Source: Flavobacteriales bacterium (GTDB lineage: Bacteria; Bacteroidota; Bacteroidia; Flavobacteriales_F; PHOS-HE28). From it: DNA of 64,000 bases. The notes beneath the pieces were generated by a model. It did no database searches. It was not told where the DNA came from and saw only the letters and a program-made list of their open reading frames with translations. Made by a program: the position numbers and the translations under genes. The stretch lies in assembly GCA_016715895.1 (NCBI GenBank), contig JADJXH010000004.1, positions 682,001 through 746,000 on the forward strand, written 5' to 3'. Within the stretch, counting starts at the first letter, position 1. Every line of letters begins with the position of its first letter. This document shows positions 41,334-50,156 of the stretch, piece after piece.

Positions 41334-43452
41334 GCAAAAGGGTCACATGTCCGGCGTATTCCTTGCCGTCGCTGCGGGTGAGCACGTAGTAGTAGGTGCC
41401 TTCGCTCACGTCCTTGGGCGACCACTGGTTGCGGTAGCTCGTGCTCTCATACACCTTCTGGCCCCAGCGGTTGAACACCTTGAGGTCCGAGTTGGGGTAG
41501 TACTCCACCCCGGTGAACTCCAGGTTGTCGTTGTCCCCGTCGCCGTTGGGGCTGAAGACGTTGGGCACGAAGATCTCCGTGGGGATCACGGTGAACAGGT
41601 AGGTCACCGTGTCCGTGCAGCCGTTGGCGGTGGTGACCAGCAGGGTGATGGGGTAGGTGCCGGGCTCGTCAAAGGTGATGCCGGCGGTGTTGGTGGTGCC
41701 CGAACCCTGCCCGGCAAGGTCCCACAGCCATTGGGTGATGGGGTCCTGGCTGGTGCTGCCGTCGCTGAAGATCACCGGCGTGTCGGGGAATACGGGCCCC
41801 GGAGGTGTGGCCACGATGCCGGCGTCCGGCACAGGGGCCGTCAGCACGTTCACCGGGGCCGAGGTGCCCTCACACCCATCGGCGCTGGTCACCGTCACCG
41901 TGTACGTGCCGGTGTTCACCGTGATGGTGGGGTCCTGCGAGCCGGTGCTCCACTGGTAGGTGGGGAAGGGCTGCGTGGTGCTCAGCACGGTGGGGTCGTC
42001 GCCGCAGGAGAAGAGGTTGCCGGCGATCACCGGCTGGGGGCTCTGGCCTTCCACCACCGTCACGGTGTTGCTGCCGAAGGTGCAGTAGCCGGCGGTGACC
42101 TCCACGCTGTAGGTGCCCGGGCCCACGAGCACGCTGTTGCCGTCGTAGCCGTTGCTCCACGAATACGTGTCGTACAGGGGCGGCACGGTGAGCACGGCGC
42201 CCTGCCCGCTGCACGCCACCGTGTCGCCGCTGATCACGGGCGCGGGCAGCGTGGTATAGAACACGTCCACCACGATGTCGATGGTGGTGGTGAGCGGCGG
42301 CGTGCCGTCGTCCGTGGCCGTGAAGGTGATGGTGTGGAAGCCGGCCTCCAGGGGCGTGGGGGTGAACTGGCCCTGCACGATCACCGAGTTGTTGCCGCTG
42401 GTGTTCAGCACCTCGACGTAGCCGGAGAGCGTGGGCGCCGAGGAGCTGGCCACGGTGACCTGCCCCTGTTCGGGCGCGATGAAGTTCATCTCGATGTCCA
42501 CCAGTTCACCGGTGCACACGCGCACGGTGTCGCACAGGAAGGTGCTGCTGGCGATGGGCGGGATGTTCTGGGTGCTCACCGCGGTGGTGAACACGAAGTT
42601 CTGGTCGTCCAGCCAGTCCACCCCGTCCGGGTTGCCGAAGGGGCCATCGTAGGTGATGCCGGGCTGGTCGAAGGTGCCGAACTGGATGTAGTCCACCGCG
42701 TTGCCGCGGTTGGCGCCCACCACGGCGGGGATGCCTCCGAAGCCGTTGACGCCCTGCGAAGCGGCCCCGGTGGTCCACTGCATGTCCTTGTAGCAGAAGC
42801 TCACGTTCTTGCCCGCGCCGATCACCGGGTCGGTGCCGTCGGTGATGATCAGCTGGAAGGTGTTCTGCTTGTCCGTCTGCGAAGCGAAGTACCCCACGGC
42901 CACCCAGTTCACATACAGGGCGGTGGGGGTCACCTTGTAGAGCACCTGTCCGCCGTTCAGGCCGAGACCGTCGTCGCCGCGCGTGTCCACATCGGCCCAG
43001 AAGGGGGCCACCATGATGAACTCGTTGTTGGGGAAGGGCGAAGCGCTGAAGGTGAAGTAGGGGTTCTGGAAGGAGATGTTCCCGTTGTTGTTGATGTACA
43101 ATGTGTTGTACAGGTCGCCGTACAGGTTGAACTGGAACGGGATGGTGATGGCGGCGGACGAGCCGTCGTCGTTCGGGGTCATCGCCAGCTGGTACGTGCT
43201 GTCGGGCGCCACCCAGCAATTGCAGTCACCGTTCACGCCGCCACCGCCCTTGGGGCGGGCGGGCGGGGCTTTGGACGCCTGCACGCGCGGGGTGATGGGC
43301 TCCTGGGCCGGCCGCACCAGCTCAAAGCTCCCGGGCAGCCGGCCTTCGGCCTTCAGGGCGTCGTACTCGGCCATGGTGAGCGTCACCTGGGCGCTTGCTG
43401 CGCAGTGCAGCGTCAGGGCGGTCAGCAGGAGGATCGTGGTTCGCATGTGCAT
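41329..43452 (-). CDS. NIDO-domain adhesin with CHU_C (T9SS type B) sorting domain
   Basis: A 707-residue secreted protein. Signal peptide RTTILLLTALTLHCAASAQV (ATG 43446 is an equal alternative start). A nidogen-like NIDO domain spans about 75-260 (ITIPFQFNLYGDLYNTLYIN, EFIMVAPFWADVDTRG, NTFQLIITDGTDPVI). Ig-like/PKD repeats follow (e.g. YDTYSWSNGYDGNSVLVGPG). The CHU_C domain at about 625-707 has IFVPNVFSPNGDGDNDNLEF and FNRWGQKVYES. It is a paralogue of the 971-residue protein directly upstream (10 nt gap), both downstream of an ECF sigma / tether pair. Likely surface adhesin or gliding-associated protein. Confidence 0.85.
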   Translation of the reverse strand: MHMRTTILLLTALTLHCAASAQVTLTMAEYDALKAEGRLPGSFELVRPAQEPITPRVQASKAPPARPKGGGGVNGDCNCWVAPDSTYQLAMTPNDDGSSAAITIPFQFNLYGDLYNTLYINNNGNISFQNPYFTFSASPFPNNEFIMVAPFWADVDTRGDDGLGLNGGQVLYKVTPTALYVNWVAVGYFASQTDKQNTFQLIITDGTDPVIGAGKNVSFCYKDMQWTTGAASQGVNGFGGIPAVVGANRGNAVDYIQFGTFDQPGITYDGPFGNPDGVDWLDDQNFVFTTAVSTQNIPPIASSTFLCDTVRVCTGELVDIEMNFIAPEQGQVTVASSSAPTLSGYVEVLNTSGNNSVIVQGQFTPTPLEAGFHTITFTATDDGTPPLTTTIDIVVDVFYTTLPAPVISGDTVACSGQGAVLTVPPLYDTYSWSNGYDGNSVLVGPGTYSVEVTAGYCTFGSNTVTVVEGQSPQPVIAGNLFSCGDDPTVLSTTQPFPTYQWSTGSQDPTITVNTGTYTVTVTSADGCEGTSAPVNVLTAPVPDAGIVATPPGPVFPDTPVIFSDGSTSQDPITQWLWDLAGQGSGTTNTAGITFDEPGTYPITLLVTTANGCTDTVTYLFTVIPTEIFVPNVFSPNGDGDNDNLEFTGVEYYPNSDLKVFNRWGQKVYESTSYRNQWSPKDVSEGTYYYVLTRSDGKEYAGHVTLLR

Positions 43453-43462
43453 GGTTCGGAGG

Positions 43463-46378
43463 TCACTTCAACAGGTTCACATGGCCCACCCACTCCTGCT
43501 TCTCGGCGGCGAAGACGGGCCGGCCGATCAGGCGCCAGGTGTACACGCCGGTGGGCAGGATCTCCCCGCCACCCTGTGCACGGCCGTCCCACCCCTGTTC
43601 GATGTCGTTGGTCTTGAAGATGAGCTGGCCCCAGCGGTCGTACACCTCGAAGGTGTGCTCCTCGGGCACCATGTCCGCCAGCACCGGCTGAAAGAGCTCG
43701 TTGAGGTTGTTCCCGTCCGGGGTGAAGGCGTTGGGGATGTAGATGGCGGGCACGTACACGGGCACCACCTTGCACAGGGAGTCGGTGCAGCCGTACTGGT
43801 CGGTGACGCGCAGGCACACCTCGTGGTCGTCGCCGATCACATCGCTGAATTCGTAGTAGAGCGTGCGGTCGGTGGCGGTGTCCGTGCCGTTGAAGGTCCA
43901 GGACCATTCCACGGCCTCGGGGTCATCGCTGGCGAAGTAGATGCTGGCGTTCTGCTCGGTGCCGGGGTTGGGGCTGAAGATGAAGGAGGCCACGGGGGCG
44001 GGGTCCACCGTGACGGCGCCGGGCACCAGCAGCTGGTCGGTGCAGCCCTGCGGGGTGGTGACCGTGAGGCCCACCGTGTACCAACCGGGCAGTTCGTAGA
44101 GGTGCGGCACACTGTCGCAGCTCAGCGTGGTGGCCCCATCGCCCAGGTCCCACACGCAGGTGCCGCCGAGGTAGATGCTGTCGGTGGTGTTGGTGAGGGT
44201 GGTCTGCAAGGGGTGGCAGCCACTATCGGGCTCCACGGTGAAGGAGATCACCGGCAGCGGGTTCACCGTCACCTGCACCAGCGCGGTGTCGGTGAGCAGT
44301 GAGCAGGTGCCGATGCCGTAGGCCACGTAGGCGTAGGCGCCGCTGGTGTCGGCCGCAGGGTCCAGCACCGGGGCGTGGGCCTGCAGGCCGGGATCGAACC
44401 AGTTGCCGCCCGTGTCCGGCGAGCCGCCCAGCAACGGGAACAGCTGCGTCACCGGCCCGTCGAAGCAGATGGCGAGGGTGGCGTCCTGGCCCGCATCGGG
44501 CAGCGGATCCACAGCAAGCGTCAGCGTGGCTGTTAGCGTGGGGCAGGGCGCCGTACCGGTCACCGTGTAGGTGTAGGCTCCGGGGGCGTCCGTGGCGGCC
44601 AGGAAGGTGCCGGGGAAGGGCTGCTGGTTGGGATCGTTCCACTGGCCGGTGGCGTCCGGTGTGCCGCCCAGGGTGGCGAGCATGTCCAGCGGGGGGGCAT
44701 CGGCGCACAGGGTCAGGGAGGTGTCCGTGCCCGCGTCAACGGCCAGCGGGATGTCCACGGTCACGAAGGCGGTGTCGGTGGGGCAGGGGCTGGTGCCCGG
44801 CACGATGTAGCGGTACACCCCGGCGGGGTCGGCCCCGGGGTCCAGGGTGCCGGAGAACACGCTGCCGTTGGGGTATTGCCAGCCTCCGGAGGCCATGGGT
44901 CCGCCGGGGATGTTCAGGAACAGGTCGTCCTGCCCGTCGCTGCTGCAATAAGCCAGGGCCACGTCCTGCCCGGCGTTCACGCTGGCCTGGGTGGTCATGG
45001 TCACCGTGCCGCTGGCCGCGCAACTGCTGCCCTGCCCCACGGCATAGAGGTAGGCGCCGTCGATGTCCACACCGGGGTCGAAGGTGCCGCTGTGCACGTT
45101 GCCGTTGGGGTCGGTCCAATCGCCGGTGTTGGGCGGGTTGCCGCCCAGCAGGGTCAGCATGTCCACCGGGGCGTCCAGGTCGCATACGGTGAGGGAGCCG
45201 GGGGTGATCACCGCGCCCTGCTGCACCTCCACCACGATGTTGAGCGTGGAGGTCATGGAGGGCACACCGTCGTCCGTGCCCTCCACGGTGATGATGTGGT
45301 AACCCACATCGGCCGGCGTGGGCAGGATGTCGATGCTGATGGTGGCCGCCAGACCGGGCACCAGGCTGGTGATGGTGAAGTTGGTGAGGGTGGTGGAACT
45401 GGCCGAGGGTGTGGTGATCTGGTTGGGCTCCGGCGACAGGAAGGTGACGTCCAACGTGGCCAGGTCGCCCACGCACAGGATGATGGAATCGCACACGCTC
45501 TGGCCGCTGATCACCGGGGGCACGTTGGAGGTGGTGATGTCCGTGCTGAAGCTGAAGTACTGGTCGTCCAGGAAGCTCACGCCATCGTTGAGGCCGAAGG
45601 GGCCGTCGTACGCGGTGCCCGGCTGATCGAAGCGCCCGAACTGGATGTAGTCGACCCCGTTGCCCTCGTTGGCACCCACGCTGGCCGGTGTGCCGCCGAA
45701 GCCGTTGGTGCCGCCGCTGGCCGAGCCCGTGGTCCACTGCATGTCCTTGTAGCAGAAGCTCACGTTGGCGCCGTTGGGCACCACGGGGTCCGTGCCATCG
45801 GTGATGATCAGCTGGAAGGTGTTGACCTTGTCGGTCATCTGGCTGAAGTAGCCCACGTTCGTCCAGTTCACGTACATGGCCGTGGGCGTCACCTTGAACT
45901 GCACGATGTTGTTGCCCAGGCCGGGCCCGCGCAGGTCCACATCGGCCCAGAACGGTGCCACCATGGTGTAGCCGTTGAAGGGGAAACCGGTGGAGCTGAA
46001 GGTGCCGTAGTACTGGCCGAAGCTGACGTTGCCGTTGATGTTGATGTACACCGTGTTGTACAGGGTGCCGTACAGGTAGAACTGGAACGGCAGGATGATC
46101 GGCCCGTAGCTGCCGTCGTCCGCGTTGTGGAAGCCGCTGGCGTTCCACTGGGTGGTGTTGTTGATCGTGGTGTAGCTGGCGTCCGGCATCACCCAGCAGT
46201 CGCAGGTGCTGCTGCCGCCGCGCTGTACGTAAGGGTCCGGTGCGGGGGTGATGCCGGTGTTGGGAGCGGGCGGATGGTTGGCCAGCTTCCAGGCATCGTA
46301 GCTGGCCTGGTCGTGCGGAGCCTGTCCGGCGACGGTCAGTGCCGTCAGGATAGGAAGAAGGGTCGCGAGGTGCCGCAT
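43463..46378 (-). CDS. Large NIDO-domain adhesin with CHU_C (T9SS type B) sorting domain
   Basis: A 971-residue protein, signal peptide RHLATLLPILTALTVAGQAP. The NIDO domain at about 60-290 (IILPFQFYLYGTLYNTVYIN, YTMVAPFWADVDLRGP, NTFQLIITDGTDPVV) closely matches the paralogue downstream. Several about 85-residue Ig-like repeats (VDAGTDTSLTLCADAPPLDM and similar, each with D-M-L-x-x-L-G-G-x-P) follow, then a PKD module (CVWDLGDGATTLSCDSVPHL) and CHU_C at about 885-971 (IYIPNAFTPDGNNLNELFQP, YDRWGQLIFKTNDI). It starts 7 nt after the tether gene stop. Repeat number suggests a surface adhesin with an extended stalk. Confidence 0.85.
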   Translation of the reverse strand: MRHLATLLPILTALTVAGQAPHDQASYDAWKLANHPPAPNTGITPAPDPYVQRGGSSTCDCWVMPDASYTTINNTTQWNASGFHNADDGSYGPIILPFQFYLYGTLYNTVYININGNVSFGQYYGTFSSTGFPFNGYTMVAPFWADVDLRGPGLGNNIVQFKVTPTAMYVNWTNVGYFSQMTDKVNTFQLIITDGTDPVVPNGANVSFCYKDMQWTTGSASGGTNGFGGTPASVGANEGNGVDYIQFGRFDQPGTAYDGPFGLNDGVSFLDDQYFSFSTDITTSNVPPVISGQSVCDSIILCVGDLATLDVTFLSPEPNQITTPSASSTTLTNFTITSLVPGLAATISIDILPTPADVGYHIITVEGTDDGVPSMTSTLNIVVEVQQGAVITPGSLTVCDLDAPVDMLTLLGGNPPNTGDWTDPNGNVHSGTFDPGVDIDGAYLYAVGQGSSCAASGTVTMTTQASVNAGQDVALAYCSSDGQDDLFLNIPGGPMASGGWQYPNGSVFSGTLDPGADPAGVYRYIVPGTSPCPTDTAFVTVDIPLAVDAGTDTSLTLCADAPPLDMLATLGGTPDATGQWNDPNQQPFPGTFLAATDAPGAYTYTVTGTAPCPTLTATLTLAVDPLPDAGQDATLAICFDGPVTQLFPLLGGSPDTGGNWFDPGLQAHAPVLDPAADTSGAYAYVAYGIGTCSLLTDTALVQVTVNPLPVISFTVEPDSGCHPLQTTLTNTTDSIYLGGTCVWDLGDGATTLSCDSVPHLYELPGWYTVGLTVTTPQGCTDQLLVPGAVTVDPAPVASFIFSPNPGTEQNASIYFASDDPEAVEWSWTFNGTDTATDRTLYYEFSDVIGDDHEVCLRVTDQYGCTDSLCKVVPVYVPAIYIPNAFTPDGNNLNELFQPVLADMVPEEHTFEVYDRWGQLIFKTNDIEQGWDGRAQGGGEILPTGVYTWRLIGRPVFAAEKQEWVGHVNLLK

Positions 46379-46385
46379 GTCCGGT

Positions 46386-47588
46386 TCAGCGGATGATGTT
46401 CACAGTGCTGCTGTAGGCCTTGGCCTTGCCCGCCAGGTCCTCCACCTCGATGGCGTAGAGGTAGGTGCCGCTGGGGCAGGGGTGGCCCTGCAGGTCGTTG
46501 CCGTCCCACGCACGAAGGTCGTTGGAGGTGAACACCAAAGCCCCGGTGGCCCCGCTGAAGATCCGCACGGCCACGCGTTGATAGTGGCTGCCCTGCGGCA
46601 CCCACTGCTCGTTCTCCCCGTCGCCGTTCGGGGTGAACACGTTGGGGATGAAAAGCACCGGCTCGGCCACGGCATCGGCCGCGGTGGAGGGCTCCGGTTC
46701 GGCCACGGGCTCCTCATGCTGCGGCGCCTCCGTCCGCGCCGGGCGGTCCTCCGTGCGGGATAGCTCGCGCAGCACCTCCTGCACCACCTGCTGCCCATCG
46801 GGCTCGGACGCGATCGTCGTGATCGGTGCCGTTCCCGCCGTGGAGGGGACGTCCGGGTGTTCCTCCGTCCGTGCGGCTTCGGTGCCGGTGGCCGGGTCGG
46901 CCGGCTCCGGGGTGCCTGCCGGGTGCAGGTCCGGCATCCGGGCCTCGCTCGGCGGTGCGGGGTCCTCGTGCCGGGTGCGGGCGGCCGGCGGTGCGGTGGC
47001 GGTCGTCGTCGCTTCGGCCCGCGACGCCACGGTCTCCGCGGGGGCGGTGGAAACGGTCGTGCTGGCCGCCGCTGCGGCCGTGGGGGGCGCTGCCGGCACT
47101 TCGATCGTGGTGGCCGGAGCCTCGAGGGTGGCGACGGCACGCTCGCCCTCCGCGGGGGAGGGGCTGTCAGCGGTCAGGTACAGTCCGCCGGCCACCAGCA
47201 GGGCGGCGGCCCCACCGGCCACCCATCCGAGCAACGAGCTTCCGCCGGAGGCCGCCACGGCGCCCTGGCCCAGCTGGCCTTCGATCGCGGTCCACGCGGC
47301 AGGCGGCACAGGAGCCTCATGACCGGTGAAGCGGTCGCGCAAGAGGCTGTTCACCGGGTCGGCCTGGGCCACCTGGTGCTCGATGGCCTCCCACAGGCCG
47401 GGGTCCACCTCGGCCTCGTGGCCCGAGAACCGGTCGCGGAAGAGGTCGCTCACCAGGTCGGTGCTGGTGGCGGCGCCCAGGGCCAGCTGGCTGGTGATGG
47501 CGTCCCACGCACCGGGCGGCACGGCCGTCTCATGGCCGTTGAACCGGTCGCGCAGGACCTCGATCAGGTCATCCTTCCGCTCCATCAC
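46386..47588 (-). CDS. Membrane-tethered ECF-sigma partner: triple cytoplasmic motif, TM helix, linker, CHU_C domain
   Basis: A 400-residue protein. Three tandem copies of an about 38-residue motif lie at about residues 5-110: LRDRFNGHETAVPPGAWDAI, FRDRFSGHEAEVDPGLWEAI, LRDRFTGHEAPVPPAAWTAI. A TM helix follows at about 124-141 (GWVAGGAAALLVAGGLYL), then a long Ala/Thr/Pro/Glu-rich linker to about 310, and a CHU_C T9SS type B domain (VLFIPNVFTPNGDGENEQWV ... TYLYAIEVEDLAGKAKAYSS). There is no cleavable signal peptide, so the N-terminus should be cytoplasmic and the CHU_C domain periplasmic. The gene overlaps its sigma partner by 20 nt. Inference: the repeats bind the sigma factor. No named family was recognised. 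Confidence 0.7.
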   Translation of the reverse strand: MMERKDDLIEVLRDRFNGHETAVPPGAWDAITSQLALGAATSTDLVSDLFRDRFSGHEAEVDPGLWEAIEHQVAQADPVNSLLRDRFTGHEAPVPPAAWTAIEGQLGQGAVAASGGSSLLGWVAGGAAALLVAGGLYLTADSPSPAEGERAVATLEAPATTIEVPAAPPTAAAAASTTVSTAPAETVASRAEATTTATAPPAARTRHEDPAPPSEARMPDLHPAGTPEPADPATGTEAARTEEHPDVPSTAGTAPITTIASEPDGQQVVQEVLRELSRTEDRPARTEAPQHEEPVAEPEPSTAADAVAEPVLFIPNVFTPNGDGENEQWVPQGSHYQRVAVRIFSGATGALVFTSNDLRAWDGNDLQGHPCPSGTYLYAIEVEDLAGKAKAYSSTVNIIR

Positions 47589-48126
47589 CGTAGATGTCGG
47601 CCGCCTCCTTGGGCAGCAGTTTGCGCAGGTAGGCCCGCGCCTTCATGAATTGGCTCTTCGAGGTGTTCTCGCTGATGCCCATCATCTCGCTAATCTCCTT
47701 GTGGGCGTAGCCCTCGATGGCGAACAGGTTGAACACGGCGCGGTAGCCGGGGGGCAGGGCCTGGATCAGCTCCATGAGCTCATCGGTGCTCATCTGGCCC
47801 AGCACCTGCGCGTCCTCGCTGTGCAGGTGTTCGGCCTCCGTGAGGTCCAGGCTGTGGTCGTAGGGCTTGTTGCGGCGGATGTGGTCCAGGGCGGTGTTCA
47901 CCATGGTGCGGGCGATCCAGCCGCCCAAAGGACCGTCGCCGCGGTAGTGGTCCATCTTCTGGAACACCTTCACGAAGCCGTCCTGCAGGATGTCCTGGGC
48001 CTGCTCCCGTCCCGGGGCGTAGCGCATGCAGATGCTCATCATCTTGCGGGCGTAGGTGCGGTACAACTCCTTCTGGGCCAGGGGCTCACCGTTCAGGCAT
48101 CCGGTCACGAGCTGTTCGTCCGTCAT
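47569..48126 (-). CDS. ECF-type RNA polymerase sigma factor
   Basis: A 185-residue sigma factor closely related to the one at 827-1393. Region 2: LYRTYARKMMSICMRYAPGR, ILQDGFVKVFQKMDHYRGDG, WIARTMVNTALDHIRRNK. Region 4: LPPGYRAVFNLFAIEGYAHK, EISEMMGISENTSKSQFMKA. The conserved AVFNLFAIEGY and T-S-K/R-S-Q helices match the paralogue. The ATG at 48126 gives the family start MTDEQLVTGCLNG. A TATCTTGC box lies 52 nt upstream (48179-48186). The 3' end overlaps the tether gene by 20 nt. Confidence 0.94.
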   Translation of the reverse strand: MTDEQLVTGCLNGEPLAQKELYRTYARKMMSICMRYAPGREQAQDILQDGFVKVFQKMDHYRGDGPLGGWIARTMVNTALDHIRRNKPYDHSLDLTEAEHLHSEDAQVLGQMSTDELMELIQALPPGYRAVFNLFAIEGYAHKEISEMMGISENTSKSQFMKARAYLRKLLPKEAADIYGDGAEG

Positions 48127-48178
48127 GGCGTCCGTGGGGAATGATGCGATCGGCGGGCAAAAGGTTGCCCGGGCCCCT

Positions 48179-48186
48179 GCAAGATA
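48179..48186 (-). promoter_or_regulatory. TATCTTGC box upstream of ECF sigma gene
   Basis: Differs by one base from TACCTTGC (736-743) upstream of the paralogous sigma gene. Both differ from the general TAnnTTTG boxes in the last bases (TTGC), so they may be a sigma-specific variant or a chance match. Confidence 0.3.
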
Positions 48187-48333
48187 CGGCGCGGGCGCGG
48201 GGTGGCGACCGGCAGGGCGCGCTGGGCGCGGAGTGGGTGAACGGAACGGAAGCCCACGTCCCAGGGCGACCACGCCCCGGTCGTCCGCAAGCGAGGCCCA
48301 AGTTGACCGGACCCAAGGGCTGTTCGGCCAGGG

Positions 48334-48633
48334 TCAATGCCCTGTTCCGGCGGACGTCGTCCGCGGGGCGCTCATCACATATTGGAAACGGCGATCCAGC
48401 GCCTCTGTGTCAAGGGTATCCAGCATCGCCTGCGTGACCCTCAACGGATACAGGCTGCGGTTCGCCGGCTGCTCCATCATCTTCAGCCACTTCGACTGTT
48501 CGATGTGCGGCGGGCGGTTGGCCTCCAGCACCGCCAAAGTGGGTGCGTTCAGAGGAGCGTGCGCGTTGGGCTGCTGCGCCCGAGATGCGCAGGGCCACGC
48601 GAGCAACAGAACGAAAAGCAGGTGCTTGATCAT
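48334..48633 (-). CDS. Small exported protein of a duplicated T9SS cassette, copy 2
   Basis: A 99-residue protein with signal KHLLFVLLLAWPCASRAQQP. The mature part carries LNAPTLAVLEANRPPHIEQS, then WLKMMEQPANRSLYPLRVT, LDTLD and LDRRFQYV. The paralogue at 52154-52438 shares all of these, and both genes overlap the stop of a propeller gene by 4 nt. The family was not recognised. Conservation of NAPTLAVL, ANRPxHIEQ and MMEQPANRSLYP suggests a small folded or tightly binding protein, perhaps a periplasmic partner of the propeller protein. Confidence 0.75.
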   Translation of the reverse strand: MIKHLLFVLLLAWPCASRAQQPNAHAPLNAPTLAVLEANRPPHIEQSKWLKMMEQPANRSLYPLRVTQAMLDTLDTEALDRRFQYVMSAPRTTSAGTGH

Positions 48634-50141
48634 GGTTGAAGGATCACCCGAACTGCGGTGGACGTGCTGCCCCACCTGATCCGGAACTGGTACATCCCCG
48701 CAGCTCCGCTCAACTCCAAGCGGTGCATCTGGCTCCATGGCGGTATGCGCTCGCGGAGCACCAACTGACCGGTGAGGTCGAACACGATCAATTCACCAGC
48801 CCCGGCATGGGCGGGGTAACTCAAGGTAAACGACCCGTTGCTGGGGTTCGGGCATACCCTCAATCGCGCCTCCACCAGCGCAGCGGGCACCCCCGCGTTG
48901 ATCCCCAAGCTGTCGCATACGCTGCCATCCACCGGGCCCAGGTGGTAGTTCGGGTGGTTGGGAAGGGAGTTGCTGAAGTAGCGCTGTAGATCGATCCCGT
49001 GCTGCTCGATGTTGCAGGCCAAACCCGCAGAATCCGGATCGTTGATCACATGCAGTTTGTCCGTGCTATTTCCGGTGCTGATGTAGATCTTGCCGTCCGG
49101 TGCGAGTTGCGCGATGTCAAAGAGCGTGGCGAACGGCGGGAAGGGCGAATAGAACCCGTCCCAATGCGCGATGTGTACCATGGATGCCCCGATGTCCGCA
49201 GCTTGCACATCGTATTGGTAAACATCCTCAACTGAGGAGACATAGAGGTAACGGCTGTTGGGTGAGAAGGCCACACCACCCATCTGGTCGTAGTCATCGA
49301 TCAGGATATGCACCGGGTTGGTGAACAGGCCCGTGCAGCGATCGAAATCGAAGACCTCCAAGTCCTGGTTGAACTGGCCCCAGTAGTAGGCGAATTTGGA
49401 TCCGTCGGGTGAGAAACAGACTTGCCCGCCATCCCGCGGCCGGATAACCCCAATGGCTTGTGTTCCATCGTTGGCTACTCCATTCGGGGTAACCAGCAAA
49501 CGGTGGTAGATGTTAGTGGTCACCTTGTGGCAAAACATCCACCAATCCCGGCCGTTGGCATGCCGCACGGCGGTGATCTTGCCCACGTTCAGCGTATCAC
49601 TGATCAGCACCTGGTTCTTCGTTATCACCCCACCTAGGCCACCGTCCAGGCTCATATCAATGGTGGTCAGGTAGAGGTAATTGGCTGTAGTTGTCACCTG
49701 GTCGTCTATCGTGCCATGGAAAAGATAATAGATACCCGGAGTGTCCGGCTTTGGCAGGATCAAACAGGCTTGCGAGAGATATAGTCCTTCGGGGAACATG
49801 GATGTGTAGCTGCTTGGGTTCAAACCGGTCCCATTCAGCAACGTATCACCCAAGCCGTTGGCGACGAACGACCCATTGGTACTGAATAGCAAATTCCCGT
49901 TCGCATCAGTGATGTTGGCGGAGGTCCTCCGATAGCCGATGGCGCGGGACATGGTCGAGATGACCATGCTCCCGCTTTCGAAATCCAGATCGACACCCCC
50001 AAAAGGTGGTGGGCCGTCGCTATCGAAGCCACCCACCCACAAGTTGTTCAACCCTTGAGCCTTCAACCCGACAAAACCGCAAAGGAGCAGAACGGCAAGC
50101 GCCGCAGACGCGACTCGTTCGTTGCTCGTGCGGCGGTACAT
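48630..50141 (-). CDS. Beta-propeller-like T9SS protein, cassette copy 2
   Basis: A 503-residue protein with signal ASAALAVLLLCGFVGLKAQG. A propeller-type repeat region runs about 30-400 (NITDANGNLLFSTNGSFVAN, GKITAVRHANGRDWWMFCHK, VCFSPDGSKFAYYWGQFNQD, VAFSPNSRYLYVSSVEDVYQ). The T9SS type A tail is at about 425-503 (RVCPNPSNGSFTLSYPAHAG, RERIPPWSQMHRLEL). It shares most of its sequence with the protein at 52435-53949. It starts 16 nt after the truncated beta-helix gene and overlaps the small exported protein gene. Confidence 0.85.
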   Translation of the reverse strand: MYRRTSNERVASAALAVLLLCGFVGLKAQGLNNLWVGGFDSDGPPPFGGVDLDFESGSMVISTMSRAIGYRRTSANITDANGNLLFSTNGSFVANGLGDTLLNGTGLNPSSYTSMFPEGLYLSQACLILPKPDTPGIYYLFHGTIDDQVTTTANYLYLTTIDMSLDGGLGGVITKNQVLISDTLNVGKITAVRHANGRDWWMFCHKVTTNIYHRLLVTPNGVANDGTQAIGVIRPRDGGQVCFSPDGSKFAYYWGQFNQDLEVFDFDRCTGLFTNPVHILIDDYDQMGGVAFSPNSRYLYVSSVEDVYQYDVQAADIGASMVHIAHWDGFYSPFPPFATLFDIAQLAPDGKIYISTGNSTDKLHVINDPDSAGLACNIEQHGIDLQRYFSNSLPNHPNYHLGPVDGSVCDSLGINAGVPAALVEARLRVCPNPSNGSFTLSYPAHAGAGELIVFDLTGQLVLRERIPPWSQMHRLELSGAAGMYQFRIRWGSTSTAVRVILQP

Positions 50142-50156
50142 GGATGCGGCGGCTGA

